Assembly: GCA_029202525.1 (NCBI GenBank)
Contig: CP119325.1
Location: 2,144,001 to 2,208,000, forward strand
Direction of reading: 5' to 3'
DNA: 64,000 bases
Origin: Candidatus Pseudomonas phytovorans
GTDB lineage: Bacteria; Pseudomonadota; Gammaproteobacteria; Pseudomonadales; Pseudomonadaceae
The notes below the pieces were generated by a model. It saw only the letters and a list, made by a program, of their open reading frames with translations, made no database searches and was not told where the DNA came from. This document shows, piece after piece, positions 9,353 through 18,327 of this stretch (position 1 is the first letter of the stretch; each line of letters begins with the position of its first letter). The translations under genes were made by a program, and so were the position numbers.

Positions 9353-10740
9353 TTTCTTCTCTCTTCCATTTTTGCCTCCGCCTCCCTGGCCACTGCTGTC
9401 CGTTGGCGCATCAGGAAGTACCCCGCCACAACCAGCAGCACGGTCAGCACCGTGAACCAGAACTGGAAACGCGACGCTGGGTCTATCGCCTGGGTGCCGA
9501 TCACTGCCAGCAAGGCGAACAGCGCAACAATATTGGCATACGGGAACAGCCAGGCACGGAAGGCGTTGGGGTCGACCGCTTCGTGGCGGGTTTTCCAGCG
9601 CATGGCCACGTGGGCGATGATGATGAAGATCCACACGACCATCACAAGGCTGCCGGTACTCTTGGCCAGGGTCATGAACAGGTCGCCGGCGCTGACAAAG
9701 TGCACGGTCAGGATCATCGTGCAGATCGACAGGCTCAGCAGCAGTGCATTGATCGGCACGCCCTTGGCACTGGTGCGCGAGAACAGCTTGGGTGCGTGCC
9801 CGCGCTGGCTCAGCGAGAACAGCATGCGCGAGTTGGAGAACATGAACGAGTTCATCACCGACATGAACGAGACGAACAGCACCAGTTTCATGGCCACCGC
9901 AGCACCACCGAACCCGGCCAGGCTGAACAGCGAAACATACGGCGAGGCCAGGTTGGCTTTGTCGGTCCACGGCAGGCACAGGATCAGGATCGACACCGAG
10001 CCGACGTAGAACAGCATCACCCGCAGGATCACGCTCTTGATCGCGCGGATCACGTTCTGCCGCGGGTTCTCCGATTCACCTGCGGCCACGGCGGCGATTT
10101 CGCTGCCGCCCAGCGAGAAGATCACCACAATGACACCTGCCATCACAGGCGACAGGCCGTTAGGCATGAAGCCGTCGTGAGCAGTGAGGTTCACCAGGCC
10201 TGGCGAAGGAATATCGTTGTGCAGGCCAAGCAGGATCGAGATACCCAGCAGCATGAAGATGAGGATGGTGGCCACCTTCATCGCCGCCAGCCAGTACTCC
10301 ACTTCGGCAAACGAACGTACCGAGTAGGCGTTGCTGGCCATGAGGGTCACCAGCATCAGGAAGGCGCCTGCCCAGATCGGCAGCCAGGGTAGAAAGTCAT
10401 GCAGGATGGCGCCCAGCAGCACCGCTTCGAGGGTGATGGTCATCATCGATTTGAACCAGTACAGCCAGCCCACTGCAAACCCTGCCCAGTCGCCGAGCCA
10501 GGTGTTGGCATAGGTCGAGAACGAACCGGCATCCGGGTTGCGGCAGGCCATTTCGCCGAGCATGAACATCACCAGGGTGACCACCAGGCCGCCAATGAAA
10601 TACGACAGGATGGCCGCTGGCCCTGCCGATGCGATCAGTGAGCCCGAGCCCATGAAAAGCCCTGCACCGATCACCCCACCCAGCGCGATCATGGTGATAT
10701 GCCGCTGCTTGAGGCTTTGCTTCAAACTGTTGGATTGCAT
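9331..10740 (-). CDS. Amino-acid permease, APC superfamily (AAT/GabP type)
   Basis: A 469-residue inner-membrane proton symporter with about 12 membrane segments. The N-terminal signature RHITMIALGGVIGAGLFMGS is typical of the AAT family (GabP, AroP, CycA, LysP). The substrate cannot be assigned; the motif SLGGSEIAAVAAGESENP is shared across the family. The start is the ATG at 10740 (MQSNSLKQSLKQ), preceded by AGGACAAGGAA on the coding strand. A 21-codon upstream extension has no site of its own. The last codons (GVPGRN and stop) are read from the complement of tRNA-Arg(CCT), so the natural C-terminus has been extended into the tRNA. Confidence 0.88.
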   Translation of the reverse strand: MQSNSLKQSLKQRHITMIALGGVIGAGLFMGSGSLIASAGPAAILSYFIGGLVVTLVMFMLGEMACRNPDAGSFSTYANTWLGDWAGFAVGWLYWFKSMMTITLEAVLLGAILHDFLPWLPIWAGAFLMLVTLMASNAYSVRSFAEVEYWLAAMKVATILIFMLLGISILLGLHNDIPSPGLVNLTAHDGFMPNGLSPVMAGVIVVIFSLGGSEIAAVAAGESENPRQNVIRAIKSVILRVMLFYVGSVSILILCLPWTDKANLASPYVSLFSLAGFGGAAVAMKLVLFVSFMSVMNSFMFSNSRMLFSLSQRGHAPKLFSRTSAKGVPINALLLSLSICTMILTVHFVSAGDLFMTLAKSTGSLVMVVWIFIIIAHVAMRWKTRHEAVDPNAFRAWLFPYANIVALFALLAVIGTQAIDPASRFQFWFTVLTVLLVVAGYFLMRQRTAVAREAEAKMEERRNGVPGRN

Positions 10741-10942
10741 TTCCTTGTCCTCTCTTATTGTTCGGGGGGATCCGACAACGTCCCCCAACGCAGGCATCGT
10801 CATGCGCCTGCGTCCACGCGTGGCAAATAGCTACCAGCCTGCCACCATGGACAATAAGGCCAAGGACCTCAAACGAATTCTCTGAACAACATCCTGCCGA
10901 TTTTTCCTGAGGGTCAGTTTTGCACCTGACCCTGTGGGAGCG

Positions 10943-11269
10943 TCACGCTGCCCAGTGTTTCAACGCCCACAACACCCCCATGCCCACCATCAGCGCCAGC
11001 AATGTACTGCGCGTGCGCCATGCCACCAGTGCGGCCAGCACCGCCGCCGGTATCTGCGGATTCATCCAGTCGAATTCGGCGTGCCGGTCCGGGAACACCA
11101 CAGCCGGCAGTACCAGCGCCGCCAGCACGCTAGCGGGCACATAGGCCAGGGCCCGGCGAAACAACGGTGGAATGCGCAGCACCGTGTGTAATTCGATGAA
11201 CGACAGCCGGATGGCGAAGGTGCCCAGGCCGATCAGGGCGAAGGTTATCCATTGGGTCATTTCGCTCAT
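10943..11269 (-). CDS. azlD: AzlD-family branched-chain amino-acid exporter subunit
   Basis: A 108-residue hydrophobic protein with about four membrane segments (ITFALIGLGTFAIRLSF near the start, VLAALVLPAVVF mid). AzlD is the small partner of AzlC; together they export branched-chain amino acids and analogues. Its ATG overlaps the azlC stop by four bases (11266-11269), indicating translational coupling. A modest stem (10910-10917 with 10926-10933) follows without a clear T-run. Confidence 0.85.
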   Translation of the reverse strand: MSEMTQWITFALIGLGTFAIRLSFIELHTVLRIPPLFRRALAYVPASVLAALVLPAVVFPDRHAEFDWMNPQIPAAVLAALVAWRTRSTLLALMVGMGVLWALKHWAA

Positions 11270-12000
11270 GATGCTTCCCGCTCGCTGTTGGCTTCAGGCA
11301 TGGCTTGCTGTTTGTTCCAGCTCTCGATAGCCAGCCCGGCGGTGATGCCGCCCAGCGCGCCAGTCAGCAGGCCCAGGTTGTACGGCAGGTCCGCTGCCAG
11401 CACGGCAAGCACGCCACCTGTAAGCGCCGCGCCAAGCGTGGCTGCATTGCGAATGCCGGGAATCAGCAGGGCCAGGAACGACAAGGGGATGGCAAAGCCC
11501 AGCGACCAGTCTTCCGGAATGCCCGCACCCAGGTACATGCCTGCCAGTACCGAGAGGTTCCAGCCCAGGAACATGGTGATCGCCGTGCCGGCATAGTAGG
11601 GGTAGGCGTACTGCCCGAGCCCGCCAGAGCCCAGCTTCAGTGTGCACAGGGCGAAGGATTGGTCAGACAGCATGTAGGCCATCAGCCACTTTTTCCGACG
11701 CGGCAGCTGGCCCAGGTGCGGCGCCAGGCTGGCGCTGTACATCAAAAAGCGCAGGTTGATGACCAGCGCGGTAACGACCATGGTCACCGGCAGGGCAGCG
11801 TTCTGCATCAACTGCATCACCACCATCTGCGCCGACCCGGAATAGAACAGCAACGTCATGCCGATGGCATCGGCCGGCGACAGGCCCATACCGATGGCGG
11901 TGACGCCGGTGATCAGGCCGAAGGGCACGATGCCGGAGGTCAGAGGCAGTGCGTTATGGGCACCCTGCCTGAAGGCTTGGGTCCCGCTGGGGTACGGCAT
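11266..12000 (-). CDS. azlC: AzlC-family branched-chain amino-acid exporter subunit
   Basis: A 244-residue inner-membrane protein of the AzlC (YgaZ) family. The typical pattern GIVPFGLITGVTAIGMG, then FYSGSAQMVVMQLM and NLRFLMYSASLAPHL is all present. It works with AzlD in a two-gene operon. The divergent LysR gene beginning 121 bases away is a candidate regulator by position, as in other bacteria where such exporters are controlled by a neighbouring LysR or Lrp protein. Confidence 0.88.
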   Translation of the reverse strand: MPYPSGTQAFRQGAHNALPLTSGIVPFGLITGVTAIGMGLSPADAIGMTLLFYSGSAQMVVMQLMQNAALPVTMVVTALVINLRFLMYSASLAPHLGQLPRRKKWLMAYMLSDQSFALCTLKLGSGGLGQYAYPYYAGTAITMFLGWNLSVLAGMYLGAGIPEDWSLGFAIPLSFLALLIPGIRNAATLGAALTGGVLAVLAADLPYNLGLLTGALGGITAGLAIESWNKQQAMPEANSEREAS

Positions 12001-12121
12001 TTGATTTCCTTGTAAGTCTTGGGAAGGCGCTAGTCAGGCACCTCCACGGTAATGCGCGTGACAGTTGGCTACAACGTCAGATTTCTGGAATAGTAGGCCT
12101 AAAAAAACTAGGCCTGACATC

Positions 12122-13000
12122 GTGTACCTTGATAACCCTACCCGGCACTCCCTGCAACTCAATGCCTTGCGCGCCTTTGAGGCGTCTGCCCGCCTGGGCG
12201 GCTTTGCCCGTGCCGCACTGGAACTCAAGGTAACCCCCGGTGCCATCGCTGCGCTGGTGAAAACGCTGGAAAGCGAATACGGCGCGGCCTTGTTCGAGCG
12301 CCACGCCAAAGGCGTGCACCTCACACCCTTGGGCGAAAGCGTGAAGGCGCAGTTCACCGAAGCGTTCGACGCCGTGGAAGCCGCAGCGCGCACCCTTCGG
12401 CGCCTGGCCGCTCCGCAGCGGGTGCATATCGTCACCTCACCGGCGTTGGCGCAGTTGTGGATCGGGCCCCGCCTGCCGGAGTTGACCCGCCTGCTGGCGC
12501 CCATCGAGATTTCGGTCACGGCGGTGGATGAGCCGCCCAACCTGAAGCGCAGCCCGTTCGACCTGTGCCTGTTCTACACCGAAAAGCCCGAGCGCTGGCA
12601 GCGCAGGATTGCCGCGGAAGAAATCCTGCCCGTGTGCGTACCGGCACTGGCGGCCAACATTGCCAGCCTCGAGGACCTCGCCGACGCCCGTTGCATCGCC
12701 GATGTAGGCTGGAACGACTGGGCGGTGTGGAGTGGTGTGGTGATGCCCGGGCACAAGTTTGTCGCCCGTGGGCCGGGGTTCTCCCTGTACTCGATTGCGT
12801 TGCAGCAAGCCTTGCTCGCAGCGGGTGTGCTGATGGGGCGCAAAACCCTGGTGCAACGCTACCTGGACAGCGGTGAACTGGTTGCGCCGATCGACTGCGC
12901 GGTGCCCTTGGGCATGACCATCGCTGCGTGGCGATTGCCAGGTGCCAAGGGCAACCAGGTGGTTGCCGCTGTCGAGGAGGCGCTGTTGCATCTGGCTTAA
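12122..13000 (+). CDS. LysR-family transcriptional regulator
   Basis: A 292-residue regulator with an N-terminal winged helix (LNALRAFEASARLGGFARAA near residues 12-31, then TPGAIAALVKTLES as the recognition region) and a LysR effector-binding domain. I chose the GTG at 12122 (protein VYLDNPTRHSLQ); a longer frame from a TTG at 12065 lacks support. The divergent azlCD and the convergent dapA-like gene are both possible targets. Its TAA shares four bases tail to tail with the stop of the dapA-like gene. Target and ligand are unknown. Confidence 0.85.
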   Translation: MYLDNPTRHSLQLNALRAFEASARLGGFARAALELKVTPGAIAALVKTLESEYGAALFERHAKGVHLTPLGESVKAQFTEAFDAVEAAARTLRRLAAPQRVHIVTSPALAQLWIGPRLPELTRLLAPIEISVTAVDEPPNLKRSPFDLCLFYTEKPERWQRRIAAEEILPVCVPALAANIASLEDLADARCIADVGWNDWAVWSGVVMPGHKFVARGPGFSLYSIALQQALLAAGVLMGRKTLVQRYLDSGELVAPIDCAVPLGMTIAAWRLPGAKGNQVVAAVEEALLHLA

Positions 13001-13941
13001 GCGATGTTTTGCTCCGCCGACCAGCTGGCGTACCAGCTGCGGAACAGCGAATACTGCTGCTCGGCATAGTTGCGCTGGGCATCGGTCAGCACGTCGGTCT
13101 CGTTGAAGTGCAGGCTGTATTCGCTGTCGCCGTTCAGCACCATCAGGTGCTTGTAGTACAGCACCAGGTCGCAGCCCTCATCGAACGACGACAGCACCGC
13201 CAGTGCCGCCTCTAGCTCGCGGGCCAGGCGACGGGCCTTGGCATCGCCCTTGGCCGCCTGCTTGCTCAGGCTTACCAGGTGCAGCACCTCACGCGGCAGG
13301 GCGTTGCCGATGCCGGTGATGGCGCCGGTGGCGTTGCAGTTGACAAAGCCATGCACCACCTGGGTATCCACGCCGACCATCAGGGTCACGTCGTCATCCT
13401 TGGAGGTGATGTGCTCGGCGGCGTAACGCAGGTCGGCGCCGCCGCCAAATTCCTTGAAGCCGATCAGGTTGGGGAATTCGCGGCGCAGCTCGAAGAACAG
13501 GTCAGCGCGGGTGGCAAAGCCGTAGTAGGGGCTGTTGTAGATCACCGCCGGTAGCTTCGGCGCGGCGGCGAGGATGGCCGAGAAGTGGTGCTTCTGAGCG
13601 ATCAGCGAAGCGCCACGGCTGAGCACGCGGGGGATGACCATCAGGCCTGCAGCGCCGACTTTGGCGGCGTGGGCGGCATGAGATACGGCTTCGCGGGTGT
13701 TCACCGCACCGGTGCCGACAATGGTCGGGATGCCGGCGGCCACCAGGCGCGCCACGCCTTCCTGGCGCTCGGCCTCGGTCAGCAGCGGCCAGTCGCCCAT
13801 CGAGCCGCAGTAGACCACGGCGCTCATGCCGGCCTCTATCAGTTCGCGGCCCTTGCGCACCAGGGCGTCGAAGTCCGGCTTGCGCTTGGCGGTGCATGGG
13901 GTCATCAGGGCGGGCATGGTGCCGTTGAAGATGTTGCTCAT
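12997..13941 (-). CDS. DapA-family aldolase/deaminase (LhpC-like)
   Basis: A 314-residue TIM-barrel lyase. The Schiff-base lysine lies in NLIGFKEFGG and the conserved tyrosine in VIYNSPYYG. From memory it resembles the 1-pyrroline-4-hydroxy-2-carboxylate deaminase of hydroxyproline catabolism (LhpC) more than lysine-pathway DapA. The rest of an lhp cluster is not here, so the substrate is open. The ATG at 13941 (MSNIFNGTMPALM) is preferred over a 42-codon extension. The transporter gene lies 37 bases upstream in the same direction, so the pair forms a transport and catabolism unit under the nearby GntR regulator. Confidence 0.78.
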   Translation of the reverse strand: MSNIFNGTMPALMTPCTAKRKPDFDALVRKGRELIEAGMSAVVYCGSMGDWPLLTEAERQEGVARLVAAGIPTIVGTGAVNTREAVSHAAHAAKVGAAGLMVIPRVLSRGASLIAQKHHFSAILAAAPKLPAVIYNSPYYGFATRADLFFELRREFPNLIGFKEFGGGADLRYAAEHITSKDDDVTLMVGVDTQVVHGFVNCNATGAITGIGNALPREVLHLVSLSKQAAKGDAKARRLARELEAALAVLSSFDEGCDLVLYYKHLMVLNGDSEYSLHFNETDVLTDAQRNYAEQQYSLFRSWYASWSAEQNIA

Positions 13942-13978
13942 GGTCGTTACCTCAAGGTGTGTAATTGTTATTGGTTGC

Positions 13979-15352
13979 TTAGCGGCCGGCGTAGCGGGCC
14001 ACGGATTCTTCGTCAACGGCGCGCAGCGATTTGCCGCGGGTTTCTTTGGCTGCCGCCACGGCAACAATCGAGATCGCCGCCGCGCCCACCAGGTACCAGG
14101 CGATAGGGGTGGAGCTGTTGTATTCCTTCAGCAAGGTCACGGCGATTAGCGGCGCCAGCGAGCCTGCCAGGATTGGCGCCACCTGGTAGCACAGGGACAG
14201 GGCGGTGTAGCGCACGTGGGTGGGGAACAGTTCAGCCATCAAGGCAGAGTAGGGCGCGTAGGTCATGGACTCGATGGCAAGGCCCAAGGTGATGGCGGCC
14301 ATGATCAGCCAGTCGTTGCCGGTGTCCATCATCGGGAACCCGACAAAGCCCCAGAACGCGGTGAGTACGGCACCGATCAGGTACACCGGCTTGCGACCGA
14401 TGATGTCCGACAGGTAGCCCATCGCCGGGATCATGAAGAAGTGCAGCAGGTGGGCGCCGAACATCAACAGCAGAATTTGCGAGGTGTCTTTGTGCACCAC
14501 CAGTTTCAGGTAGGTGATGGAGAAGGTGACCACGGTGTAGTAGAGAATGTTTTCCGCAAAGCGCGCGCCAATGCCGATCAGCACTTCGCGCCAGTATTTG
14601 GTGACGACTTCGACAACGCCCAGTTGTTGGCTTTCAAGCTTCTGCTGTTTGGCCTGGGCCTCCTTGAAGATTGGCGCATCATCGACCCGGGTGCGGATCC
14701 AGTAACCAATCAGCACCACCACTGCCGAGAACCAGAAGGCCACCCGCCAGCCCCAGTCCAGGAACTGTGCTTCGCTCAGGTTCGACGACAACAGCAGCAG
14801 GATGATGGTAGCGATCAGGTTACCGGCCGGCACCCCCGCCTGCGGCCAGCTGGCCCAGAAGCCGCGGCGGTTGTCCGGGCTGTGCTCGGACACCAGCAGC
14901 ACAGCGCCGCCCCATTCGCCGCCAAAGGCAAAGCCCTGGATCAGCCGCAGTACCACCAGCAGGACGGGCGCGGCATAGCCAATGCGCTCGAACGTGGGCA
15001 GGCACCCCATCAGGAAGGTGGTTATCCCGACCACGATCAGGCTGATCTGCAGTAAGTGCTTGCGGCCAACCTTGTCGCCGTAGTGGCCGAACACCAGGCC
15101 ACCGATGGGGCGAGCGAGAAAGCCCACGGCGTACAGGGCAAAGGCGGCAATGATGCCGTCCATGGCACTGCCGGTCTGGCGGAAGAACAACTGGCCGAAG
15201 ACCAGTGCCGAAGCGGTGCCGTACAGGAAGAACTCGTACCACTCGGCGACTGCGCCGGCCATGGCCGCAGCTACCACACGCTTGATGCCCGCAGGGGCTT
15301 TGTCTGCTGTGTTTGCGACATTCACTGATGTCGCCGAAGAGGGTGTGGCCAT
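13979..15352 (-). CDS. MFS transporter, metabolite:H+ symporter (MHS) type
   Basis: A 457-residue 12-segment inner-membrane transporter. The MHS signature WYEFFLYGTASALVFGQLFF, the loop GHYGDKVGRKHLL and the motif RLIQGFAFGGEWGGA mark the ProP/KgtP/ShiA branch that imports small organic acids, betaines and similar compounds. The start MATPSSATSV at 15352 agrees with the usual soluble N-terminus. It lies upstream of the dapA-like gene, so it probably imports that enzyme's substrate. A GntR-type palindrome sits at 15440-15455, 88 bases before the start. Confidence 0.88.
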   Translation of the reverse strand: MATPSSATSVNVANTADKAPAGIKRVVAAAMAGAVAEWYEFFLYGTASALVFGQLFFRQTGSAMDGIIAAFALYAVGFLARPIGGLVFGHYGDKVGRKHLLQISLIVVGITTFLMGCLPTFERIGYAAPVLLVVLRLIQGFAFGGEWGGAVLLVSEHSPDNRRGFWASWPQAGVPAGNLIATIILLLLSSNLSEAQFLDWGWRVAFWFSAVVVLIGYWIRTRVDDAPIFKEAQAKQQKLESQQLGVVEVVTKYWREVLIGIGARFAENILYYTVVTFSITYLKLVVHKDTSQILLLMFGAHLLHFFMIPAMGYLSDIIGRKPVYLIGAVLTAFWGFVGFPMMDTGNDWLIMAAITLGLAIESMTYAPYSALMAELFPTHVRYTALSLCYQVAPILAGSLAPLIAVTLLKEYNSSTPIAWYLVGAAAISIVAVAAAKETRGKSLRAVDEESVARYAGR

Positions 15353-15439
15353 GGTTTTGCACTCCGATACGTAATTATTGGAAGAAGGAGTAGGCAGCGC
15401 GGAGCTGGCAAAACCGGCGCCGCTGATTCCTTATATGGT

Positions 15440-15455
15440 ATTTCGTATACGATAT
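15440..15455. promoter_or_regulatory. Probable GntR operator upstream of the transporter operon
   Basis: ATTTCGTATACGATAT contains the perfect palindrome TCGTATACGA. Read on the other strand it matches the site upstream of the GntR gene (16355-16370) at 14 of 16 bases. FCD-type GntR proteins bind short T-G-T-A-T-A-C-type palindromes, so this is probably the operator of the neighbouring regulator. Confidence 0.6.
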
Positions 15456-15527
15456 CTAGATAAGCAAAAACGAAGCCAGAAGGGGGATCTCGCATCGAGT
15501 CATCTGCAGGAGAAAACAGGAGTCATT

Positions 15528-15614
15528 GTGGGAGCGGGCTTGTCCCGCGAAGGGGAGCACGCGGTGCATGGCACCGGCTTTGCCGGTGTTCGCGGGGCAA
15601 GCCCGCTCCCACAG
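15528..15614. repeat. REP pair (head-to-head)
   Basis: GTGGGAGCGGGCTTGTCCCGC and the complementary copy flank a GGCACCGGC/GCCGGTGTT hairpin. It lies between the GntR gene and the transporter operon, like the pair at 7740-7823. Confidence 0.85.
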
Positions 15615-15657
15615 AGTGCAAGGCTGCTCCTGCACGGGGCAGTGATAGCCTGCCGGG

Positions 15658-16341
15658 TCAGTTGTGGGGCAAGTGCTCGTACAGGCTCTGGCACACGCCA
15701 TTGATGTGTTCTTCAATCAGACGTGCTGCCAGCTCGACATCGCGCGCCCGGCAGGCGGCAACAATATCGCGGTGCTCGTGATCGGCGCGCAGCTTGCCCG
15801 CTGACAGGCTCATCTGCATGCGCAGGTAGCGTTCCACCTTGTCATGGATCGAGCGGATCAGGCCAATCAGGTAGGGCCGCCGTGCCGGTTCGTAAAGGCA
15901 GGCGTGCAGCGCCCAGTTGAGATCGGCCCAGCGGCCGACGTCGTCTTCGCCGATGAACTCCGCGCAAATGGCTTCAGCCTGGGCAAAGTGTGCTTCGGTC
16001 ATGTTCGGGATCGCCAGGCGAATCGCTTTCACTTCCAGCAGCACCCGTACCTCGAACATCTGCGCCAGTTCAGGTTCCGAGATGCGGGTAACCAGCGCGC
16101 CACGGTTGCGCTGAAAATCCACCAGGCCTTCGGCTTCCAGGCGTTTCAGGGCTTCGCGTACCGGGATCTTGCTGACGTTGAACGCCTGCGCCACTTCGTC
16201 CTGACGCACCGGTTCGCCTTCAGCGAGCTGGCCCGAGATGATTGCCTCGCGCAGGTGCTTGGCGATGATTTCCGACATCGAGGGCGTTGCACCCAGGTCG
16301 GTGGCTTTGAAGGACGGCAGCGGCACGGGAAATTCCAGCAA
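15658..16341 (-). CDS. GntR-family transcriptional regulator (FadR subfamily, FCD domain)
   Basis: A 227-residue regulator. The winged helix covers about residues 22-90 (REAIISGQLAEGEPVRQDEV, then VSKIPVREALKRLEAEGLV) and an all-helical FCD ligand-binding domain follows. The open frame begins with a TTG at 16341. A shorter product from the ATG at 16278 (MSEIIAKHLREA) is possible and would leave the upstream operator at a more usual distance. The matching palindromes before this gene and before the transporter suggest autorepression and control of transporter and lyase. The ligand is unknown, probably the imported compound or its product. Confidence 0.85.
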   Translation of the reverse strand: MLEFPVPLPSFKATDLGATPSMSEIIAKHLREAIISGQLAEGEPVRQDEVAQAFNVSKIPVREALKRLEAEGLVDFQRNRGALVTRISEPELAQMFEVRVLLEVKAIRLAIPNMTEAHFAQAEAICAEFIGEDDVGRWADLNWALHACLYEPARRPYLIGLIRSIHDKVERYLRMQMSLSAGKLRADHEHRDIVAACRARDVELAARLIEEHINGVCQSLYEHLPHN

Positions 16342-16354
16342 TCAGGCGGTGCGG

Positions 16355-16370
16355 ATATCTTATACGAAAC
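16355..16370. promoter_or_regulatory. Probable GntR operator upstream of its own gene
   Basis: ATATCTTATACGAAAC, 14 of 16 identical to the complement of the site at 15440-15455. It lies 14 bases before the TTG start, or 77 before the alternative ATG. Confidence 0.55.
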
Positions 16371-16404
16371 GCCTTGCCAGCCATACCGGCCGCCGCCCAA
16401 GGGA

Positions 16405-16932
16405 TCACGCCTGGCTGGCCGCCAGTGCGTCCTCATCCCCAACGATTGCAGGTGGGGTGATCTGGGTGTCGATCTTCGCCAGGGTCTTGGCCTCGACATC
16501 ATCTTTCATGCGCTGGGCGATCTGCTGGTCGACCAACTCCTTCTTCTCAGGCGGCAGCGCGTTGTATTCGTCCTCGGTCATGCCCAGTTCGCGCAGCAGC
16601 TTTTCCTTGATCATCTCGGCAGGCGATTTGGACATGTAGTCCTGAAAATCCTGCCTGGCGCTGCTGGTTTGTTCCGTACCTGCCTCGGCAGGCTGGCCGA
16701 GGCCGCTGTCAGGGTTCTGAAGCTGCACCTTGAGCTTGGCAAAGGCTTCCTCGCGGGCATCCTCGGCATCCTGCTGCGAGGTATTACCCTGGAGGCCCTG
16801 TTGCGCCGTAGCGTTGCTGGCGACCACCGGTGTGCGGAACTGCGGCACATCGACCGGCGCCTGGTCATTGCCGGCGCGCTGCTGCTGATGGACCGTGGCC
16901 TGCCAGCCGAGGCCGTTTATGGCGATAGTCAT
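16405..16932 (-). CDS. Conserved hypothetical protein, charged and helical
   Basis: A 175-residue protein I do not recognise. It has no signal peptide or membrane segment. The N-terminal half is Gln/Ala/Asn-rich and probably disordered; the C-terminal half is charged and helical, with KSPAEMIKEKLLRELGMTED and PEKKELVDQQIAQRMKDD. The start at the ATG at 16932 (MTIAINGLGWQ) is supported by AAGGACGACTT before it; a 73-codon upstream extension is rejected as out of character. It is divergent from the diguanylate cyclase gene and downstream of no obvious operon partner. Confidence 0.7.
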   Translation of the reverse strand: MTIAINGLGWQATVHQQQRAGNDQAPVDVPQFRTPVVASNATAQQGLQGNTSQQDAEDAREEAFAKLKVQLQNPDSGLGQPAEAGTEQTSSARQDFQDYMSKSPAEMIKEKLLRELGMTEDEYNALPPEKKELVDQQIAQRMKDDVEAKTLAKIDTQITPPAIVGDEDALAASQA

Positions 16933-17149
16933 GAAGTCGTCCTTGGAAATGTGAGTGGCAGGGCGGAAGGGCAAATGCCATGCCAGTCGCCCATGCCCCG
17001 AAAATAGCGCGTTGGAGCTATTCCCGGTGGCAGCACGGTGGGCATATGCTTGCCCGTCCAAGGCATGATCTTGCCGCCTGCGGCAATTACCACCACTGTC
17101 GGCAGCCCCTTGACCGGAGCGCAGTTGCTGGGCATCAGGGAGAGCGTCC

Positions 17150-18148
17150 ATGAATCAGGAAACCAGGCCGGCACCCGCCGGCTTCAGTGAACAGCAGTTG
17201 CACACCTTGTTCGAGTTGATCAGCGATGGCATCTGGGACTGGAATGCCAATACCGGCTACGTCTATCGCAACCCGGGCTGGTACGCCATGCTCGGTTACG
17301 CCAGCCACTCGATGGCCAACTCGGTACTGACCTGGGAAAGCGTGATCCACCCGCAGGATTACCCGCGGGTGATGGCGCATTTCGAGGCCTATATCAACCA
17401 GCGCAACGAGCGCTACCTCATCGAATACCGCTGCCGTTGCCAGGATGGCAGTTACATCTGGATCGAAGACAGCGGCTACATCATCGCCCATAACGAAGAT
17501 GGTTCGGTGGCGCGCATGCTCGGGGCGCACCGCAACATCGACGCCGGCAAGCGCCTCGTGGCGCAGCTGGAACAGAAGAACCAGTCGCTGGAGTGCCAGG
17601 TGGCCGAACGCACTCGCGAGCTGTCCTGGGTGAACCAGCAGTTGCAACGGCAACTGGACGAAAACCGCGAGTTGGCTGAGCGCGATGCATTGACCCGCAT
17701 TGCCAATCGCTATCGGTTGGAAAAGGTGTTGCACCTCGAGTGCGAGCGGGCTCAGCGCTTCCGCCAGCCGTTGTCGCTGATCGCCATGGACATGGATGAC
17801 TTCAAGCCAATCAACGACCGCTATGGCCATGCCCGTGGCGATGCAGCACTGGTACGGGTCGCGGAAAACCTGCGTACCTGCCTGCGCGAGCTTGACCTGC
17901 TGGCGCGCTGGGGCGGTGACGAGTTTGCGATAGTGCTGCCGCAGACCACGCTTGGCGAGGCGCTGGAGGTAGCTGGGCACTTGCGCCAGGTGATGGAGCG
18001 GCTGGAGCCGGTGGGCGATTGCCGGTTGACCATGAGCTATGGCGTGGTGCAGTGGCAGGAAGGGGAGGACCAGCATGCGCTGCTGGCGCGTGCCGACAAG
18101 GCATTGTACCGGGCCAAGGGCAATGGCAAGAACGCCATAGCCGAGTAG
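17150..18148 (+). CDS. PAS-GGDEF diguanylate cyclase
   Basis: A 332-residue cytoplasmic signalling enzyme making cyclic-di-GMP from two GTP. A PAS/PAC domain of the PAS_3 type (about 15-135; LISDGIWDWNANTGYVYRNP) is linked by a coiled coil (about 137-180) to a GGDEF domain. The active site RWGGDEFAIVLP is intact, and the product-inhibition I-site RELD lies five residues before GGDEF, so it should be active and feedback-inhibited. The start ATG follows GGGAGAGCGTCC. The PAS ligand is unknown. It may feed the cyclic-di-GMP pool read by the PilZ brake and FleQ encoded further on, which is inference. Confidence 0.92.
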   Translation: MNQETRPAPAGFSEQQLHTLFELISDGIWDWNANTGYVYRNPGWYAMLGYASHSMANSVLTWESVIHPQDYPRVMAHFEAYINQRNERYLIEYRCRCQDGSYIWIEDSGYIIAHNEDGSVARMLGAHRNIDAGKRLVAQLEQKNQSLECQVAERTRELSWVNQQLQRQLDENRELAERDALTRIANRYRLEKVLHLECERAQRFRQPLSLIAMDMDDFKPINDRYGHARGDAALVRVAENLRTCLRELDLLARWGGDEFAIVLPQTTLGEALEVAGHLRQVMERLEPVGDCRLTMSYGVVQWQEGEDQHALLARADKALYRAKGNGKNAIAE

Positions 18149-18153
18149 CTTGT

Positions 18154-18252
18154 GCCGGCCTCTTTGCGGGTGAATCCGCTCCCACAGGTAGAACACAGTA
18201 TTCGAAAGTTGTGATGTTCCTGTGGGAGCGGGTTCACCCGCGAAGAGGCCAG
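18154..18252. repeat. REP pair (head-to-head)
   Basis: GCCGGCCTCTTTGCGGGTGAATCCGCTCCCACAG and its inverted copy (CTGTGGGAGCGGGTTCACCCGC...) with a 37-base spacer, between the cyclase gene and the end of the bkd operon. Confidence 0.85.
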
Positions 18253-18267
18253 CACTGATTCATGAAT

Positions 18268-18303
18268 AAAAAAGACCCGCGGCGCCTCTCGGCGCAGCGG
18301 GCC
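18268..18303 (-). terminator. Terminator of the bkd operon
   Basis: On the minus strand a GC-rich stem (18303-18291 with 18286-18274, two imperfect pairs) with a GAGA loop runs into TTTTTT (18273-18268), 25 bases after the lpdV stop. Confidence 0.8.
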
Positions 18304-18327
18304 AAATCGGCCTTGGCCGCTTCAGTG

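Noticed and set aside
9311..9979. 222-codon minus-strand frame within the permease gene
   Set aside because: A different frame of a well-supported membrane protein gene.
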